NCBI GenBank assembly: GCA_963931925.1
Contig: OZ007571.1
Span: forward strand, 55,108,311-55,172,310
From: Onchidella celtica
Lineage: Eukaryota; Mollusca; Gastropoda; Systellommatophora; Onchidiidae
Reading direction: 5' to 3'
Length of the DNA stretch: 64,000 bases
Notes under the pieces: model-generated
Told to the model about the DNA's origin: nothing
Database searches by the model: none
Seen by the model: only the letters and a program-made list of their open reading frames with translations
Shown: positions 36,543 through 48,249 of the stretch, in pieces
Layout: the number at the start of each line of letters is the position of its first letter
Numbering within the stretch: the first letter of the stretch is position 1
Made by a program: the position numbers and the translations under genes

Positions 36543-37632
36543 TAAGGTGGTCTAGAGGTAAGATGCTCGCCTCTCATGCCAAGGGTCCCGGGTTCAAAAC
36601 ACGGGCAGTGCAGGCATGTTGGAAATTGGGATTTTTCTAATATTTTCAAGTCCCTGATCCTATCGGGGGGGGGGGGGTGGGGTGGGGGGGGGGTGGGGTG
36701 GGGGGGTAGGATCGAGTACCTAGTCTTCTCGGATAAGGACGAAAATTCGGAGGGCCCATGTGCACGTTGCGCACGTTAAAGATACCTTGGCAGTTGGAAA
36801 TCGTAAAGAGCAGGCCGAACAGGCCGCTGCCCGGGCAAAATTGAAATTAATAGATTAAAATTTATCCATACCATCCATACAGTGGGGGGCACCAGCAAAC
36901 AACAAAATTTATTATTCATTATTAAATATATGTTATTATTAATAAATATTCAAATATTATTTGAGTTGTGAGTTGTGAACTGTTGTGAGTTGTGATTTGC
37001 GCCTAACAGGCTGCGTTACAATTTGCCCTGAGATAGAGAGAGGTAGAGAGAGAGAGAGTGAGCGAGACAGGGAGAGAGAAAGAAGCAGTGTAGAGTGTTG
37101 AGTGCGTCGCAGGCGCTCCATTCCGAGTACCTAGTCTTCTCGGATAAGGACGAAAATTCGGAGGGCCCATGTGCACGTTGCGCACGTTAAAGATACCTTG
37201 GCAGTTGGAAATCGTAAAGAGCAGGCCGAACAGGCCGCTGCCCGGGCAAAATTGAAATTAATAGATTAAAATTTATCCATACCATCCATACAGTGGGGGG
37301 CACCAGCAAACAACAAAATTTATTATTCATTATTAAATATATGTTATTATTAATAAATATTCAAATATTATTTGAGTTGTGAGTTGTGAACTGTTGTGAG
37401 TTGTGATTTGCGCCTAACAGGCTGCGTTACAATTTGCCCTGAGATAGAGAGAGGTAGAGAGAGAGAGAGTGAGCGAGACAGGGAGAGAGAAAGAAGCAGT
37501 GTAGAGTGTTGAGTGCGTCGCAGGCGCTCCATTCCGCTCTGTGGTTGATATGTTGCTTCTGTAAAGCGCATAGAGCATTTTAATGGATATGCGCTATATA
37601 AATGCCATCTATTGTTATTATTATTATTATAT
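36543..37632 (+). mobile_element. tRNA-headed SINE-like repeat with LINE-like tail
   Basis: Head: 'ggtggtctagaggtaagatg' (box A-like) and 'gggttcaaaacacg' (box B-like). The body begins with a long G-rich run (36665-36706), then the word set 'tagtcttctcggataaggac', 'tgcacgttaaagataccttgg'. The 3' end is 'gtaaagcgcatagagcattt', 'gcgctatataaatgcc' and (TTA)n. A 411-bp segment inside is present twice in tandem. Confidence 0.7.
36714..37535 (+). repeat. Perfect tandem duplication, 2 x 411 bp
   Basis: 36714-37124 and 37125-37535 appear identical by eye, both running from 'gagtacctagtcttctcgg' to 'gcaggcgctccattcc'. It is either a very recent duplication or an assembly artefact of a short tandem array. 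Confidence 0.9.
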
Positions 37633-37639
37633 TTGTAAA

Positions 37640-39978
37640 TATTAAGTTTACTGACGAAGTTGAAAAAAGTAAGAGAATATAATAGTAAAAGTTACAATGG
37701 TAAATACAGAGGTGCTGCTTGTCAATCTTGCAACACTGAAGAAGGTAAATAAGCTAAAATAAAGGCAATGTTTTTCCATAATGGTAGTGTTGATGATTTC
37801 CATTTCATAATAGATGAAATAATAAAATATGAAGATAAATGCAATAAACTCTCTTTTCTCGCTAAAACACCAGAAGAAAATATTTCATTTGAGTATGGAA
37901 ATTATTATGGAAAAATTAAGATTTCTTGACAGTTATAGATTTTTCACTGCTTCTTTCGACAGTATTGCAAAATCTATGGATTCTAATGATTTTAACATCT
38001 TAAAACAACATTTTCCAAAGGAATTTAAGCTTTTAAAACGAAAAGGTATTTGTCTTTGTGAATACATTGATTACATTGATTACATTGATTACATTGATTG
38101 AGTAAAAGAAGAACAATTACCGCCCCCCCCCCCCCCCCCAAAATTTCTTTCGGACGGAAGAAGGGGAAGGAATTAATAACAAAAGAGGAGCATCAACATG
38201 CTATAAACGTTTTTACTTTTAAAAGTAAAATATTACTAGATTATCACGATCTATATTTAAAAGCGGACGTTTTATTATTGGCAGATGTTTTTGAAAAGTT
38301 CCGAGAGTTTTTTCTCAACAATCACGAAATAGACCCGGGTTATTTAACAGGATTAACATGGCAGTGCGGTTTCAAATGCACGGGAATAAAACTAGAATTG
38401 TTAACTGATTTAGATATGTTATTAATGTTTGAGAAAGGAATAAGAGGTGGTTATTCAGGAGTGTTAGGACCTAGGTATGTAAAAGCTAATAATAAATACT
38501 TATCGGATCACGATCCGAAGAAGAGATCGAAATGTTATATTGTATTTAGATGCAAATAATCTTTATGGAGGTGGAATGTCAGAACCTTTACCGGTTAGAG
38601 ATTTTAAATGGAAAAAAGATGGTAAGAAACTTCCTGAAGGAAGATGATATATTATTGAATGTGATTTAGAATAGATATGCCGTTAAAGCAAAAATAGACA
38701 CCAGTAAATTTCCATTTGCCCCAGAGCAATTCAAAATAAATGAAGATGATTTAAGCGATCTGCAAAAGCATTATTTAAAATTAGAAGATAAGAAAGTGGG
38801 GAAATGTTGATAAGTTAATATTAAATGTGAAAGCTGAAAAGAACTACATGGTACATTATAAATTATTAGAGTATTTTAAATCATTGGGTTTAAAAGTTTC
38901 CAAAGTTCATAAAGTTATTTCTTTCAAAAGAAAAACCATGGTTAAAAGAGTACACCGATTTCAACACTCATCAAAGAACTCTAGCGAAATCAGAATTTGA
39001 AAAAAAAAAATATGGAAATTAATGAATAACGTTTTTTACGGAAAAACTCTTGAAAACATAAAAGGCAGAATTGATCTCAAGTTAGTAACTGATGAAGAAA
39101 AAGCTGCAAAGCGAATTAATAGACCCAATTTCAGAGATTCAATATATTTTAATGGAAACCTAATTGGTATTGCTAATAGTGTAACATTAGTAACATTTAA
39201 TAAACCTATTTATTTAGGCATGTGCATTTTAGATTACTCTAAATTAGTAGTGTATACGTTTTACTACGATATAATAAATAATTTTTGGAAATCCAATGAA
39301 ATAATTGGTTTTGATTCGGTTACTGAAGACATTCCAATTATTTTAAGATATAAAATTCATGTTTTCATTTCTAAGATAAAAGACAAAGCAGAAAATTTGA
39401 AATGCAGAGACGATGGTAAATTTTATAAGAAAACAAAGAAATTAGAAGTCTCTGCAGGTAAGGTTGGAGTAAATTAAATTCTGCATGGTTCTGTTGATCT
39501 AACAGAAGATCATTCTGTAATAAAAGATAATTAGATACTAGCTATTACCAAAAAGATCATTTTCTTCATTCCCTCCAAAAATCAAAAAGTTATCAATAGG
39601 CTAAATTTAAAGCTTAAAGATAAACTGAATGGTAAAATTATGAGCGAAATAGTCTTTCTGAGAAGTAAAGATTATACTTGTAAAGTTGGTGAAAAATCTG
39701 CTCAAGAATTAAAAAGTATTTCTAAAACGACAATTATTAAAGATATTACATTTGATGATTACACAAACCGTTTATTTAATAATGAAACTAGTTACAGAAA
39801 GATGAATGTTTTAAATTCTGATAAACACGAAATGTATACCAAAGAAATAAATAAAATAGCACTAAGTCCTTACGATGATAAAAGATATAATATACTCCAA
39901 GATGGAATGAAAACGCTTCCTTGTTCGGATGAAATTACTACCACTTTATACGGAATGCACGAACAGGTAGTTTTTTAA
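37640..39978 (+). pseudogene. Protein-primed DNA polymerase B (Polinton/adintovirus-like), broken
   Basis: Fragments in several frames follow the order expected for a family B polymerase of Polinton/Maverick or adintovirus type. First comes a YRGAAC..C-type segment near 37,700, then an exonuclease-side segment with FLDSYRFF at about 37,920. A DYHDLYLKADVLLLADVF motif follows at about 38,245, then LDANNLYG (polymerase motif A) near 38,545, a YGKT motif near 39,035 and a Y-L-G-M segment near 39,215. The C-terminal region with YRKMNV lies at about 39,800. Frame changes occur near 38,095, 38,540, 38,645-39,020 and 39,475-39,640, and several in-frame stops are visible, so the gene is inactive. An 11-bp repeat (tacattgatta) and a C17 run interrupt it at about 38,060-38,140. 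Family role: replication of linear virus-like DNA from a protein primer. Confidence 0.75.
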
Positions 39979-41065
39979 GATTGAATAACTAACATTTTCC
40001 GTCCATCAGATTGGAACAAAATAATTCTATCAAAAATAACTACTGCACAGGCAGACGTATCTGCAGGAACATTTTTACTGAATACTACTTTAACCATTAT
40101 ATCGGTCATGCTTCTTCTGGAATTTAATTGAACGTAAATATTTCTCAAATCGAGATTGTTCAAATTTGATTCAATTCTGTTTGATTAGATCTATTTTTTG
40201 CCTGAAAGGTGACTATAATCCATCTAGGTTTTTCGGGAGAAGCTTTCATAGATAATCTCCATGAAAATTGAGTTGCTATAGGAACTGTTATTGAGTCACA
40301 TTGTCTACCTCTATAATCAGTATTTAATTTTTCTTTCAATTCAATCATCTTATACAGTTTACGTTTCTATTGACCTGCAGGTAAAATATGAGGAACGTAC
40401 CATGAAATTTTATCAAGAGTAACTTTCCCCACTTTATCATCTCTACAAATTGCAAAATTTGAATCTGTTCATTTATACTGAGTGAGTTGTTGACCAAATC
40501 CATAAAGAATCTTATCATAATCCACTGCAAAACCGAAAACGTGGTTCAGAGGAATTCGAAAAGAAAAGCTTGCTTTCGGATTTGATATTTTAATAATAGA
40601 GCTTGACTGGTGGCAAAGCCATCGTTACTGGCAATAGCGTTTTTAGTATCTTTACACTATAAGAGATTTAATGCTTGAGATTTTGAAAAAGCATCAGGAT
40701 ATCTAAGTAAACCTAAAATTGTTCTTCCTTGTCCCGGATAATTTACGTTTTCAATTTCTTGTCCTGGTAATTGATATCTTACCAACTGAAACAAATGCAT
40801 CAAACCGTTATTACATAAAGTTATTTTCTCATCGCCTTCATATTCTGTTCCATCTGATTTTGTAAGTTTACCTTAATTTTCACTAGATTGAGTAAAAAAT
40901 ATCCTGCAGTTCAACGGCTATTCTAGTTTCTCCTCCGTTGTTTAAATTTGCGCCTGTAACAGGAGTATATTCACGGCATTCATATTTTTCTGTACTTTCA
41001 GGTTCTGTAAAATCTTCAGCAAGTTTAAAAATGTTTTCCATTTTAATAGTCTTTAATTTGTGCAA
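39975..41065 (-). pseudogene. Capsid-like protein of the Polinton/adintovirus-like element, broken
   Basis: Minus-strand pieces run in order through GANLNNGGE (about 40,960), an NNGLMHLF-type segment (about 40,810), LLRYPDAF (about 40,710), W-Y-V-P-H (about 40,390) and KPRWIIVTFQ (about 40,225). They end near 39,975, where the frame meets the end of the polymerase tail-to-tail. As I recall, this motif order matches a protein encoded next to protein-primed polymerases in animal virus-like elements and regarded as a double-jelly-roll major capsid-type protein. The family name is from memory and is less certain than the match to the element type. Stops and frame changes break it (for example after about 40,885 and near 40,345-40,530). 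It is not expected to make a capsid. Confidence 0.55.
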
Positions 41066-41198
41066 AAGTAACAGTAAACCGTATTCTACTAATATGAAAA
41101 TGTTCGATTATAATATTGGTTCAGCATCATCATCTTCTATTGTCCTTACTGTAATTGCTTCTTCTGGTATGTCAACAATAGGTATTTCATCTTTCTCA

Positions 41199-41540
41199 TT
41201 ATTTTGTAATAAGTCTAAATTCTTTATTTTCTTCATTCACTTTTAGAGTCAAACCGTGAAATATTTTCTCAAACTCATCTTGTTTTTTAATTGTCAATCC
41301 ATCTATAATAAAAACAGACCCTTCCGGTGGATTCCGTGACATTTCTTTATCGTCTGAATTAGATGGTATGATTTCTATTCTACCATAATCCTTGTTAGGT
41401 TCATTATTCTTTTCGTAAACAAAACACTTTTTATCGTTCACTTTTTTATGTTCTATATTTTGAAAACTAATTTTAAAGCCCACTAAATCATCACTTTTAA
41501 ATTTTACAGAATCTTCTGTTTTAACTGGTTTAATATCCAT
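41199..41540 (-). CDS. Hypothetical protein of the virus-like element
   Basis: A 113-residue acidic and Lys-rich frame starting at an ATG, upstream of and co-oriented with the capsid-like relic. Composition is as AT-rich as its neighbours. I do not recognise a domain. By position it may be an accessory protein of the same element; no break is seen within the frame, but it may be a fragment. Confidence 0.4.
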   Translation of the reverse strand: MDIKPVKTEDSVKFKSDDLVGFKISFQNIEHKKVNDKKCFVYEKNNEPNKDYGRIEIIPSNSDDKEMSRNPPEGSVFIIDGLTIKKQDEFEKIFHGLTLKVNEENKEFRLITK

Positions 41541-41736
41541 AACCCATTCAGGCTTTTCAGGAATGTCGGCTAAAGCAATTTATTTTGATCAACTACAAAA
41601 GAAAAAATATAATTTAAATGGGTCTAATTTTTTTTAATTTTTTTTTGTAGTATTATATGAATTAATTTCATTTCTAACATTTAAACCATCTTCTGTTAGC
41701 TTAAACAATAAAAAGAATCTTTCTTTCCATTTTCGC

Positions 41737-41895
41737 ATGTATATAACGGCACAACATGGAAAAAAAGGGTGTATCCCGGAAGGTGCTTATGGAATCAAAC
41801 CTTTGGACAGAACAATTCAGAATATGATTGGAAGTGCGATAAAACTTGAACCGAATAATCACACTTCAAAATCCGTTAGGACTATCAAGCCGTGA
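41737..41895 (+). CDS. Short frame at the end of the virus-like element
   Basis: 52 codons from an ATG to TGA with ordinary mixed composition (Gly-, Lys- and Ile-rich), at the right edge of the AT-rich block. I do not recognise it. It may be the tail of another element gene whose start has been lost. Confidence 0.25.
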   Translation: MYITAQHGKKGCIPEGAYGIKPLDRTIQNMIGSAIKLEPNNHTSKSVRTIKP

Positions 41896-41899
41896 TACA

Positions 41900-43200
41900 A
41901 AGTAAAAGAGAGGGATCGAGAAGAAGGAGGAAAGGGAGACAAAGGGAAAGAGAGTCAGAGAAGAAGTTGGCGAAAACAGCTTTATCCCGGGCAACACTCT
42001 GGGTTCCTCACTTAGTATTACAATGTATATTATTGGATTTATATAGTTCAACTTCAGGTTCATATAAACCAGCATTGAGAATGACAAAAAAAAAAATCAG
42101 GTAATTATAAGACTTCAATGCAATCATCAAACACTATAGTTATTACTCAAATACGGCTTCAAACAGTGCAGGTCGCTTTGATGAACTTCAGAGGAAGCAT
42201 GAACCATGTTTTCACGAAGGAAAGTTCGTCCGAGCAATAATTTTCGGGGAGAATAGTCATGCGCAATAGTTGGGCAACTATTTCTTTTATAACTTCCCTT
42301 TAGTACAGCTCGCGGAATCTCGGAAGAGACACAATATTATTGGTGTCTAAAACGTAAACCAGCGCGGGTAAGTAGAAAGAGAGAGAAGATTGCTTCCACT
42401 AAACTCCACCCCACCCCCAAGCTCTCTGTAATTGAGACCTTTTTATAATTTCACACAGGCCAACTTTGAGATTTCACTAAAAAATGATGCTATCTGTCAG
42501 GCCAGAGGAATTGTTTTAAAGCTGTATAATGTTCTGCTTCAGATTTGTCATTTACCCGATTACATAGTGTTTCATTTGAAATGTCCGTTTGCTTTTCCTC
42601 TTCAGTTACAACTCCTGCAATCAGCGTCGTCCACCCAAGCATGATAGTTTCAGTGACTTGATCTCCCACTGTCATCTACATGACTGGCATGACGACTAAA
42701 CAGGCCCCTGTATTATTATAAACATGAGTTTGCTCTTTCCTCTATGAACAGCAACAGAAAATAAATTGGGGAATTTAACTGAAGGAAACAGAAGAAAACA
42801 TAGTAATAGCAGTTCGAGTTTTATATTTACTTCATCCGATGGCAAACATTGGAAGCCTTTGAATAAAAAGAAGCAAGCAATATAATATGTTTTATCAGTG
42901 CGGAATCAGACCTAACATTGTCTACTTCCATTCAATACGATCTGATCTATACCACTGAGGTCCATACTGTAAACTTTGTGACTTTGAATGAATTATATAC
43001 ACGGTTATGACACAACCACTGTGCTCTCAGTGCGGTGTGCAGAAAATACAAAACTGATCAACCAGACTGAAACTTCCTAAATGTGTAAATGTGTCAGTGA
43101 TGTATTTGCTTTTGCAATTCTGGTCCTCATTCTATTTACAAGAGAACCAAGATTATCATTATTTGGTTCCATAGCGACTATGACCATGTATGGTATCAAG
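41900..43200. other. No gene recognised
   Basis: GA-rich stretch at about 41,905-41,970, then non-coding DNA leading to the 3' side of the left receptor gene. Confidence 0.5.
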
Positions 43201-43519
43201 ATGATGCCCATAAAGGTCTGAGAAGCCTTGGATCAGACACCACGATATAGCTATAGATGTCTAAGTTTGGTATGTACACATAATTCTTAATCTAAGAACA
43301 CAGAGCATTTCATATGGCAAACGCCTTCCCAAAGAACGCTCAGGACATTTTCAATACCGCATAGTCTCTAATGACTTTCCTATGATACAAATTACAACAC
43401 TAGTCTGAGATTTCAGGACCATATTTGGCCCATGTGGTATCAAAAATTGGTTAGTCTCTCCACAAGGCAAGACGTACCACATGGACGTTTCAGTGATGAA
43501 AACGTGATTATAACATGTT

Positions 43520-43732
43520 TTTTCCAGTCTACGCTGTTCCTTTAGGGGCTCTGTTAGTAAACTTGTTTCATCAGAGCTGACTTGTGTCTAGGCGTTGCAG
43601 TGAGTAGCTATCGTCCTCGGTTACACTGGCCTTCCTTGCCGCTAAACTCATATGTGATGGAGAAGAAGAACGACCACTCGCTGTAGTAGAATGAGATAAG
43701 GCCAAGAGTGGACTGTCCTGATAGGTGCCAAT
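43520..43732 (-). other. Remnant cytoplasmic-tail coding sequence beyond the stop of the left gene
   Basis: After the TAA at 43735-43733 the same frame stays open for 53 codons to a TGA, with tail-like composition (Ser-rich, an EDDSYSLQRL segment). One frame over, at about 43,575-43,545, it encodes SDETSLLTEPLKEQ, which lines up with SNEEFPLTEPLTDQ in the tail of the right paralogue. This indicates that the ancestral gene had a longer tail now cut by a stop and a frameshift, or that a different 3' splice form uses it. Confidence 0.6.
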
Positions 43733-46677
43733 TTATACTATATACTCGTACACAGTACTTGTAATTTGGGGTCTGTTTTCTTGTCTCGTATTCTGGGGTC
43801 TGTCTTCTTGATTTGAATATTGGAGTCTGTCATCTTGAGCACGTCCAAATGTCCCTTTTCGTTTTTTATACAAAATACACAGCAAACTAAAAATGATTAT
43901 AAAGAGAATAATTACCAGAGTGGGCAAAGTGATTCTCAAAGACATGGATTCATTATCATTAGACGCTTTCGGTGCCGCATATATTGATACTGTAATACTC
44001 AAGATTGACGTAGGACTCGAGTTCTCATAAGTTGCAATACAATGACATTCACTGTTATTAAACAAAGATATGCCAAGCATTGAGAAGCTTACTGATGAAA
44101 TTTGACTTGGATACATAGTTGATATGTCTACAAACTTTTGATTTTCTTGACTCCAGCACTGGACCATGAGAACCCTGTCCCTCATATCTTCCGATGTATA
44201 AAGACAGTTAATTGTGCTACTTTCATTTTCAGCTATTGTAATGGTCTGACAAACTGGTTCATCTTCCTTTGTGAACATGAGCGGGTCAGGATTTAATGCC
44301 TTATTGGCGAACGTGATATCAAAGACAGAAATATTCTCACGGACTGTCGCAGACGCACTCTTTACCTCACACGACACCTGTGTTTCATTACGTAATGTAC
44401 TCAGTGAAAGTGGAAGCTTCATTTTGTAAGAAAGTTGTCTTGGATAATGTGAGAGGTCAGTGAATACCTCGGTTGTGATGTCTGTCGTGATCTGAGATTT
44501 TCCTACATACCACTGGAAGTGTGGAGTAGCTTGATACCCGTGGGCGGTACAAATGAAATTAATAACATTCTTAGTATGATCTGGACATGTTTTGAGACGG
44601 ACATTTGGATGAGTTATTGTGACAACATTATTAAATTTAAACAACGGACTGGCATGCCCTGCGAGATCACTCCATTTATAAAATACTTCAGCTCGATAAC
44701 TGTAAGTGCCCGATACATTTGGAAAGTGTGTAACAGAGCAAGAGTAACTATTAAATTGATCTGATTCAACTTTTTTTACATATTCGAATCCTTTAATCAC
44801 AGTACGGTTTCGAAAATGTGAGTTATCGGATAAATAATATACATGGCACTCAATGCCAATGGCACTTGGCATAAATAGAATAATACACTCAATTAAAACA
44901 CCATATTTTAGTAATGGCACAGCCTGACATGACGCGCTTTCTGCTCTGTTGATAACGTTTAAAGTACACTTCTTTCTAACACCCTCTTCAACTCCACAAG
45001 TGATTATTTGATTTTTGTGGCTGGGATTTATGACACCGATCAGTAGATCACTGGAGAACGTTGATGACCCCTGGAAGAATCTAAATGTAGCGATGTCTCC
45101 TATGAGATTTGTTGAGCACTCAGAATCGTTCGAACGACACTCGGACACCAGCGTGTAATTTGCCTTCTCGGGATCATAAACCTCCCAAAGCACTTTCCTG
45201 TCAAGAGATTCAATACGTTAGTGAACATGGGCACCAAGACAAATTAATACATGTACAATATTTCATGTTTTGAACAGACACATAACTTTGTAACATAATT
45301 GCCTTTAAAATAGTTTCTGTTTCGGATTCAACCTGTTCATCACCAGGCGTTTGTAGTAAATGTTTTCTCTATGAGGAGTAGGCAGAATTGTGGTCTCAGC
45401 GTGCAGGACTACATCTGTCTTTATTATCATTTATCTAAGCTGTCTATCGGGTTTGGGGGATTTTCGTCCTGTAGAGTCCCCATAATATTGGTTCTAATCA
45501 TCACCACACTATGATGATAAATGTTGATGATTGTGAGCGGCCTTCGCGACTGGGTTGTTCGTTTAGTTTGTTGTCCTAGTTTTTTCTTTTGTGTGTTTTG
45601 GTGACTTAGATCCCTTAGATTTTTCTGGACTGCTTAATTGGATCTTAATTCTCATTATCAACTTGTGTTGTACATTAAATGTATTGGCTGGATCTGGAGA
45701 CATGTTTGTTGTTTCTGTCTCACCTGTTATGTCTTGAAGTGTAAAAATAAAAAACAATTTCCATAAATTTGTTTTGATTTCATGTTGCAGGAAGTAAAAT
45801 GCTGCACAAGACAAATTCTGATTTTATAGACATGTCACTCTCTTGATTTTGTCACTGTCAGTTGATTTATTGTTATTTATTTGTTTCCACAGTGAACATG
45901 TTTTTACATTGTGATTGATGCAGTGCACATAGAAGAACAATGACGTAAGCTACAATGACACCATTTCACCTCTGAGTAAACATTGTCCAGGTTACACTGA
46001 CTAATAATGTATTCCCAGTCCATCGTGGTGCTTCCACAGTAGAACACTGGCCAAACTTTTGTCATTTAATCTCAGGAAGTTATATATCACAGCATGTGAA
46101 ATCTACCAACTTTGGGGGTATACGAGACAGTGCCTGTCAGCCAACTCACTGACCATTCATTTAAATAGAACTTCAGATAGCATTCTTTATGCTATTTCAA
46201 AAGTAGCCCATTCGAGGTAAAAACGACAGGGATCGAATTGTCCTCAAGTTATAATAATATTAGACACTACAACACACCTTCCAGGCCTACTTTCAAAAAT
46301 CCCATGCATCTGACATTCTTGGAAGGAATACTTTCTTTGAATCTTTTCGACATGTATAAATATTATAAATACTATGGTGGAAAAAATAATATGAAACAAG
46401 TCATTAACCTTTCTTTGGCATCGAGAACTCGACAAACATTATCACGTAATCATAACTGCTGTCGAATCATGCACATTAATAATAATCTTGAAATTCAACT
46501 CACGACAATTATTGTTATCATTAAATTCTTTATTACAAACCATGACCCTGACGTGTACTCTCCGGAGCATGTCAGCCTGTAAGCTAACCCCATGACTGCT
46601 GGTAGACAAGTCAGGGAAACTGCACTGCAAGCATCACTTGTGAAAAGAACCAACACCAAAGCCAACGCAGCTGCCAT
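43733..46677 (-). CDS. Ig-like type I membrane receptor, left paralogue (two exons)
   Basis: CDS complement(join(43733..45197, 46541..46677)), 533 residues. Exon 1 runs from the ATG at 46677 to TG|GTTTGT and encodes a signal peptide (residues 1-19, hydrophobic core LALVLVLF) and the first Ig strands. The acceptor TTGACAG|G at 45198 restores a Trp codon across the junction, so the reading is continuous. The ectodomain has four Ig-like units. Domain 1 (about 20-127) is Cys-rich, with C37, C66, C73 and C113. Domain 2 (about 130-240) contains GTYSYRA. Domain 3 (about 245-345) has C..FQWYVG..SCEV. Domain 4 is membrane-proximal (about 350-450) with C..CWSQENQKF..C. Many N-x-S/T sites are present. 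One TM segment (about 462-488) is followed by YKKRK and a 40-residue tail holding three 9-residue repeats (DDRLQ, EDRPQ, ENRPQ) and ending TVYEYIV, which fits a TxYxx(I/V) tyrosine motif. Likely a cell-surface recognition or adhesion protein; ligand unknown. Splice sites are inferred but conserved in the right paralogue. Confidence 0.8.
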
Positions 46678-47400
46678 CTTGTGCTCCACTGAAAGAAGAA
46701 AATATGTTAGGAAAGCGTAAGTCTTGTGATATTTAAATTTGATTTCTGTGAATATCATTTTTTTTTGCACATTATTTTCATTACTCAAGACAAAAGAACG
46801 GCATTCAGATCAGTAGATGATTATCTTTATGTTTTGGGTATCAGTGACGCCATAAATGAAATGTCTATTTTAGGTAATTTCAACTCATTATTAGCCTATG
46901 CTTTTGGTTTAAGGTGACTTAGGACATTTGCATTATGTATTTAAGTACTTGGCTGACATACTGGTGACTGGTCCACATTTAACAATGAAAATGAGTCTCA
47001 TCGAATTTCTCACTTAACCAAAGTGCTATTGGATAACATCTGTGATGGGCATAATAGATAGATGTACGTTAAGGCAATTCGCCTCTCTATGCTGATAATA
47101 TATCTTTGGCTCCAAGCATATCAGAACATCCAAACTGATAATCACAATATTAAATATCTATGTACATGTATTTCTTCGTTAGGCAAAGAAGAATCGATGA
47201 TAAAGTTATATTTTCCCAATTGATATGCACAAATCATGAACAAAAAGTTAAAATTAAAAACAAAAAGTAATAATCATATTAAGCAACCAAAGCGAATTGG
47301 AATCATAAGAAATCCAATCAAAGTGGAAACAGAAACAGATTCACAACGAAATGTAGGACTTCCGTACACATCAAGAATACAGATATTATATGAATATTGT
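46678..47400 (-). promoter_or_regulatory. Conserved 5' flank of the left receptor gene
   Basis: Shared in reverse with 57,650-58,333 upstream of the right gene. It presumably includes the promoter, but no convincing TATA box or initiator could be assigned. Conservation here may only reflect common origin. Confidence 0.4.
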
Positions 47401-47763
47401 GCCCAATAGAGAACTACATAGAACTTAAGATTATACAGACATGGCGCAAAACAGAAAACAGGCAGAAGTGTAGTGTGTCAGAGTGTATGCAAATGCATAA
47501 CGGAAACACGAGTCCAGTCTACAGCTGATATCTACACAAAATCACCTTTTAGATGAAAACGCTCAATGTCCAACACGAAAAGCGATAGAAATTAATTGTA
47601 TTTGAGGATTGTTCTCCCAGCTGCAATTTAACTGTGGTTTGGGCGGACAAGGATGTGAATCATAACTGAAATTTCATCCGCTGCCTTTTAACGTGTGGGC
47701 AGTGTAACATCCAAAAGTTTTCCGGGCGCAGGGCATGAATCAGAGGAAGCGAAACTGTTGGTG

Positions 47764-48241
47764 CAAGGGTTCTTAACATGGGTGGTATGGGGCGGGGGAC
47801 GATTTTGAAACGGGCAGTGGAGCGAATGCATAGAAAATGGCGACAAGGAGGCGAAAACGATGAAATAGGAGGGGGGCGATAGAGAAGCAAAAACATGAAT
47901 GGAGAAGGAATTGTGGGGTAAATACAAGGCATCCACTAGGTGTCCAGCAGCACGCATAGATGGGTTTTGTGGACAGAAACGTTTATATTTCGTTGAGTGC
48001 ATTTGATAAAAAATGCTTCCTGTTTTATAATAAATAATCAAAATGGCTATTGTCATTAATAAGGCTTTAAGAAAGTTAACATTATAATTTGTGTGTAGTT
48101 TGTCTTCTTGTGAAACGTATCTCTTGGATTTGAGTAGGTATTGGGGGAGAGAGAGGGAAAAAAAAGGGGGAGGGGGGTGGATGAAAGGAAATTTGGAGCA
48201 ACATAATTATCAATTTGCCGGAAAAATGTTGAGAACCACTG
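47764..48241. mobile_element. Possible hAT-like non-autonomous element
   Basis: Left end caagggttcttaacatg; right end on the reverse strand cagtggttctcaacatt. Both are of the hAT CAGTGGTTCTCAAC type. A clear 8-bp target duplication was not seen, and the interior is non-coding. Confidence 0.4.
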
Positions 48242-48249
48242 TGTGTCCG

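Larger units (their letters stand above)
43200..47400 (-). repeat. Inverted segmental duplication, left arm
   Basis: Homologous in reverse to about 57,650-62,600. Shared blocks include 3' flank words (tctgatccaagg at about 43,230 and 62,570), both exons, intron blocks (for example the 'aagaatgtcagat' segment at about 46,310 and 58,690), and at least 700 bases of 5' flank ('gtacttaaatacat' region; 'atatctttggctccaagcat' at 47,100, matching 57,890). Clear homology ends near 47,395. Confidence 0.75.

Noticed and set aside
36543-36620. Possible tRNA gene
   Set aside because: Same reason: a promoter-like head only, attached to a dispersed repeat body.
44519-44764. Plus-strand frame similar to the frame at 61256-61501 on the minus strand
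   Set aside because: The two are antisense shadows of the same receptor domain in the two inverted paralogues, so their similarity is expected.
47160-47400. Left arm of the inverted duplication extending further right
   Set aside because: I compared about 47,400-47,650 with 57,400-57,650 reversed and saw no convincing match, so the arm was ended near 47,395.
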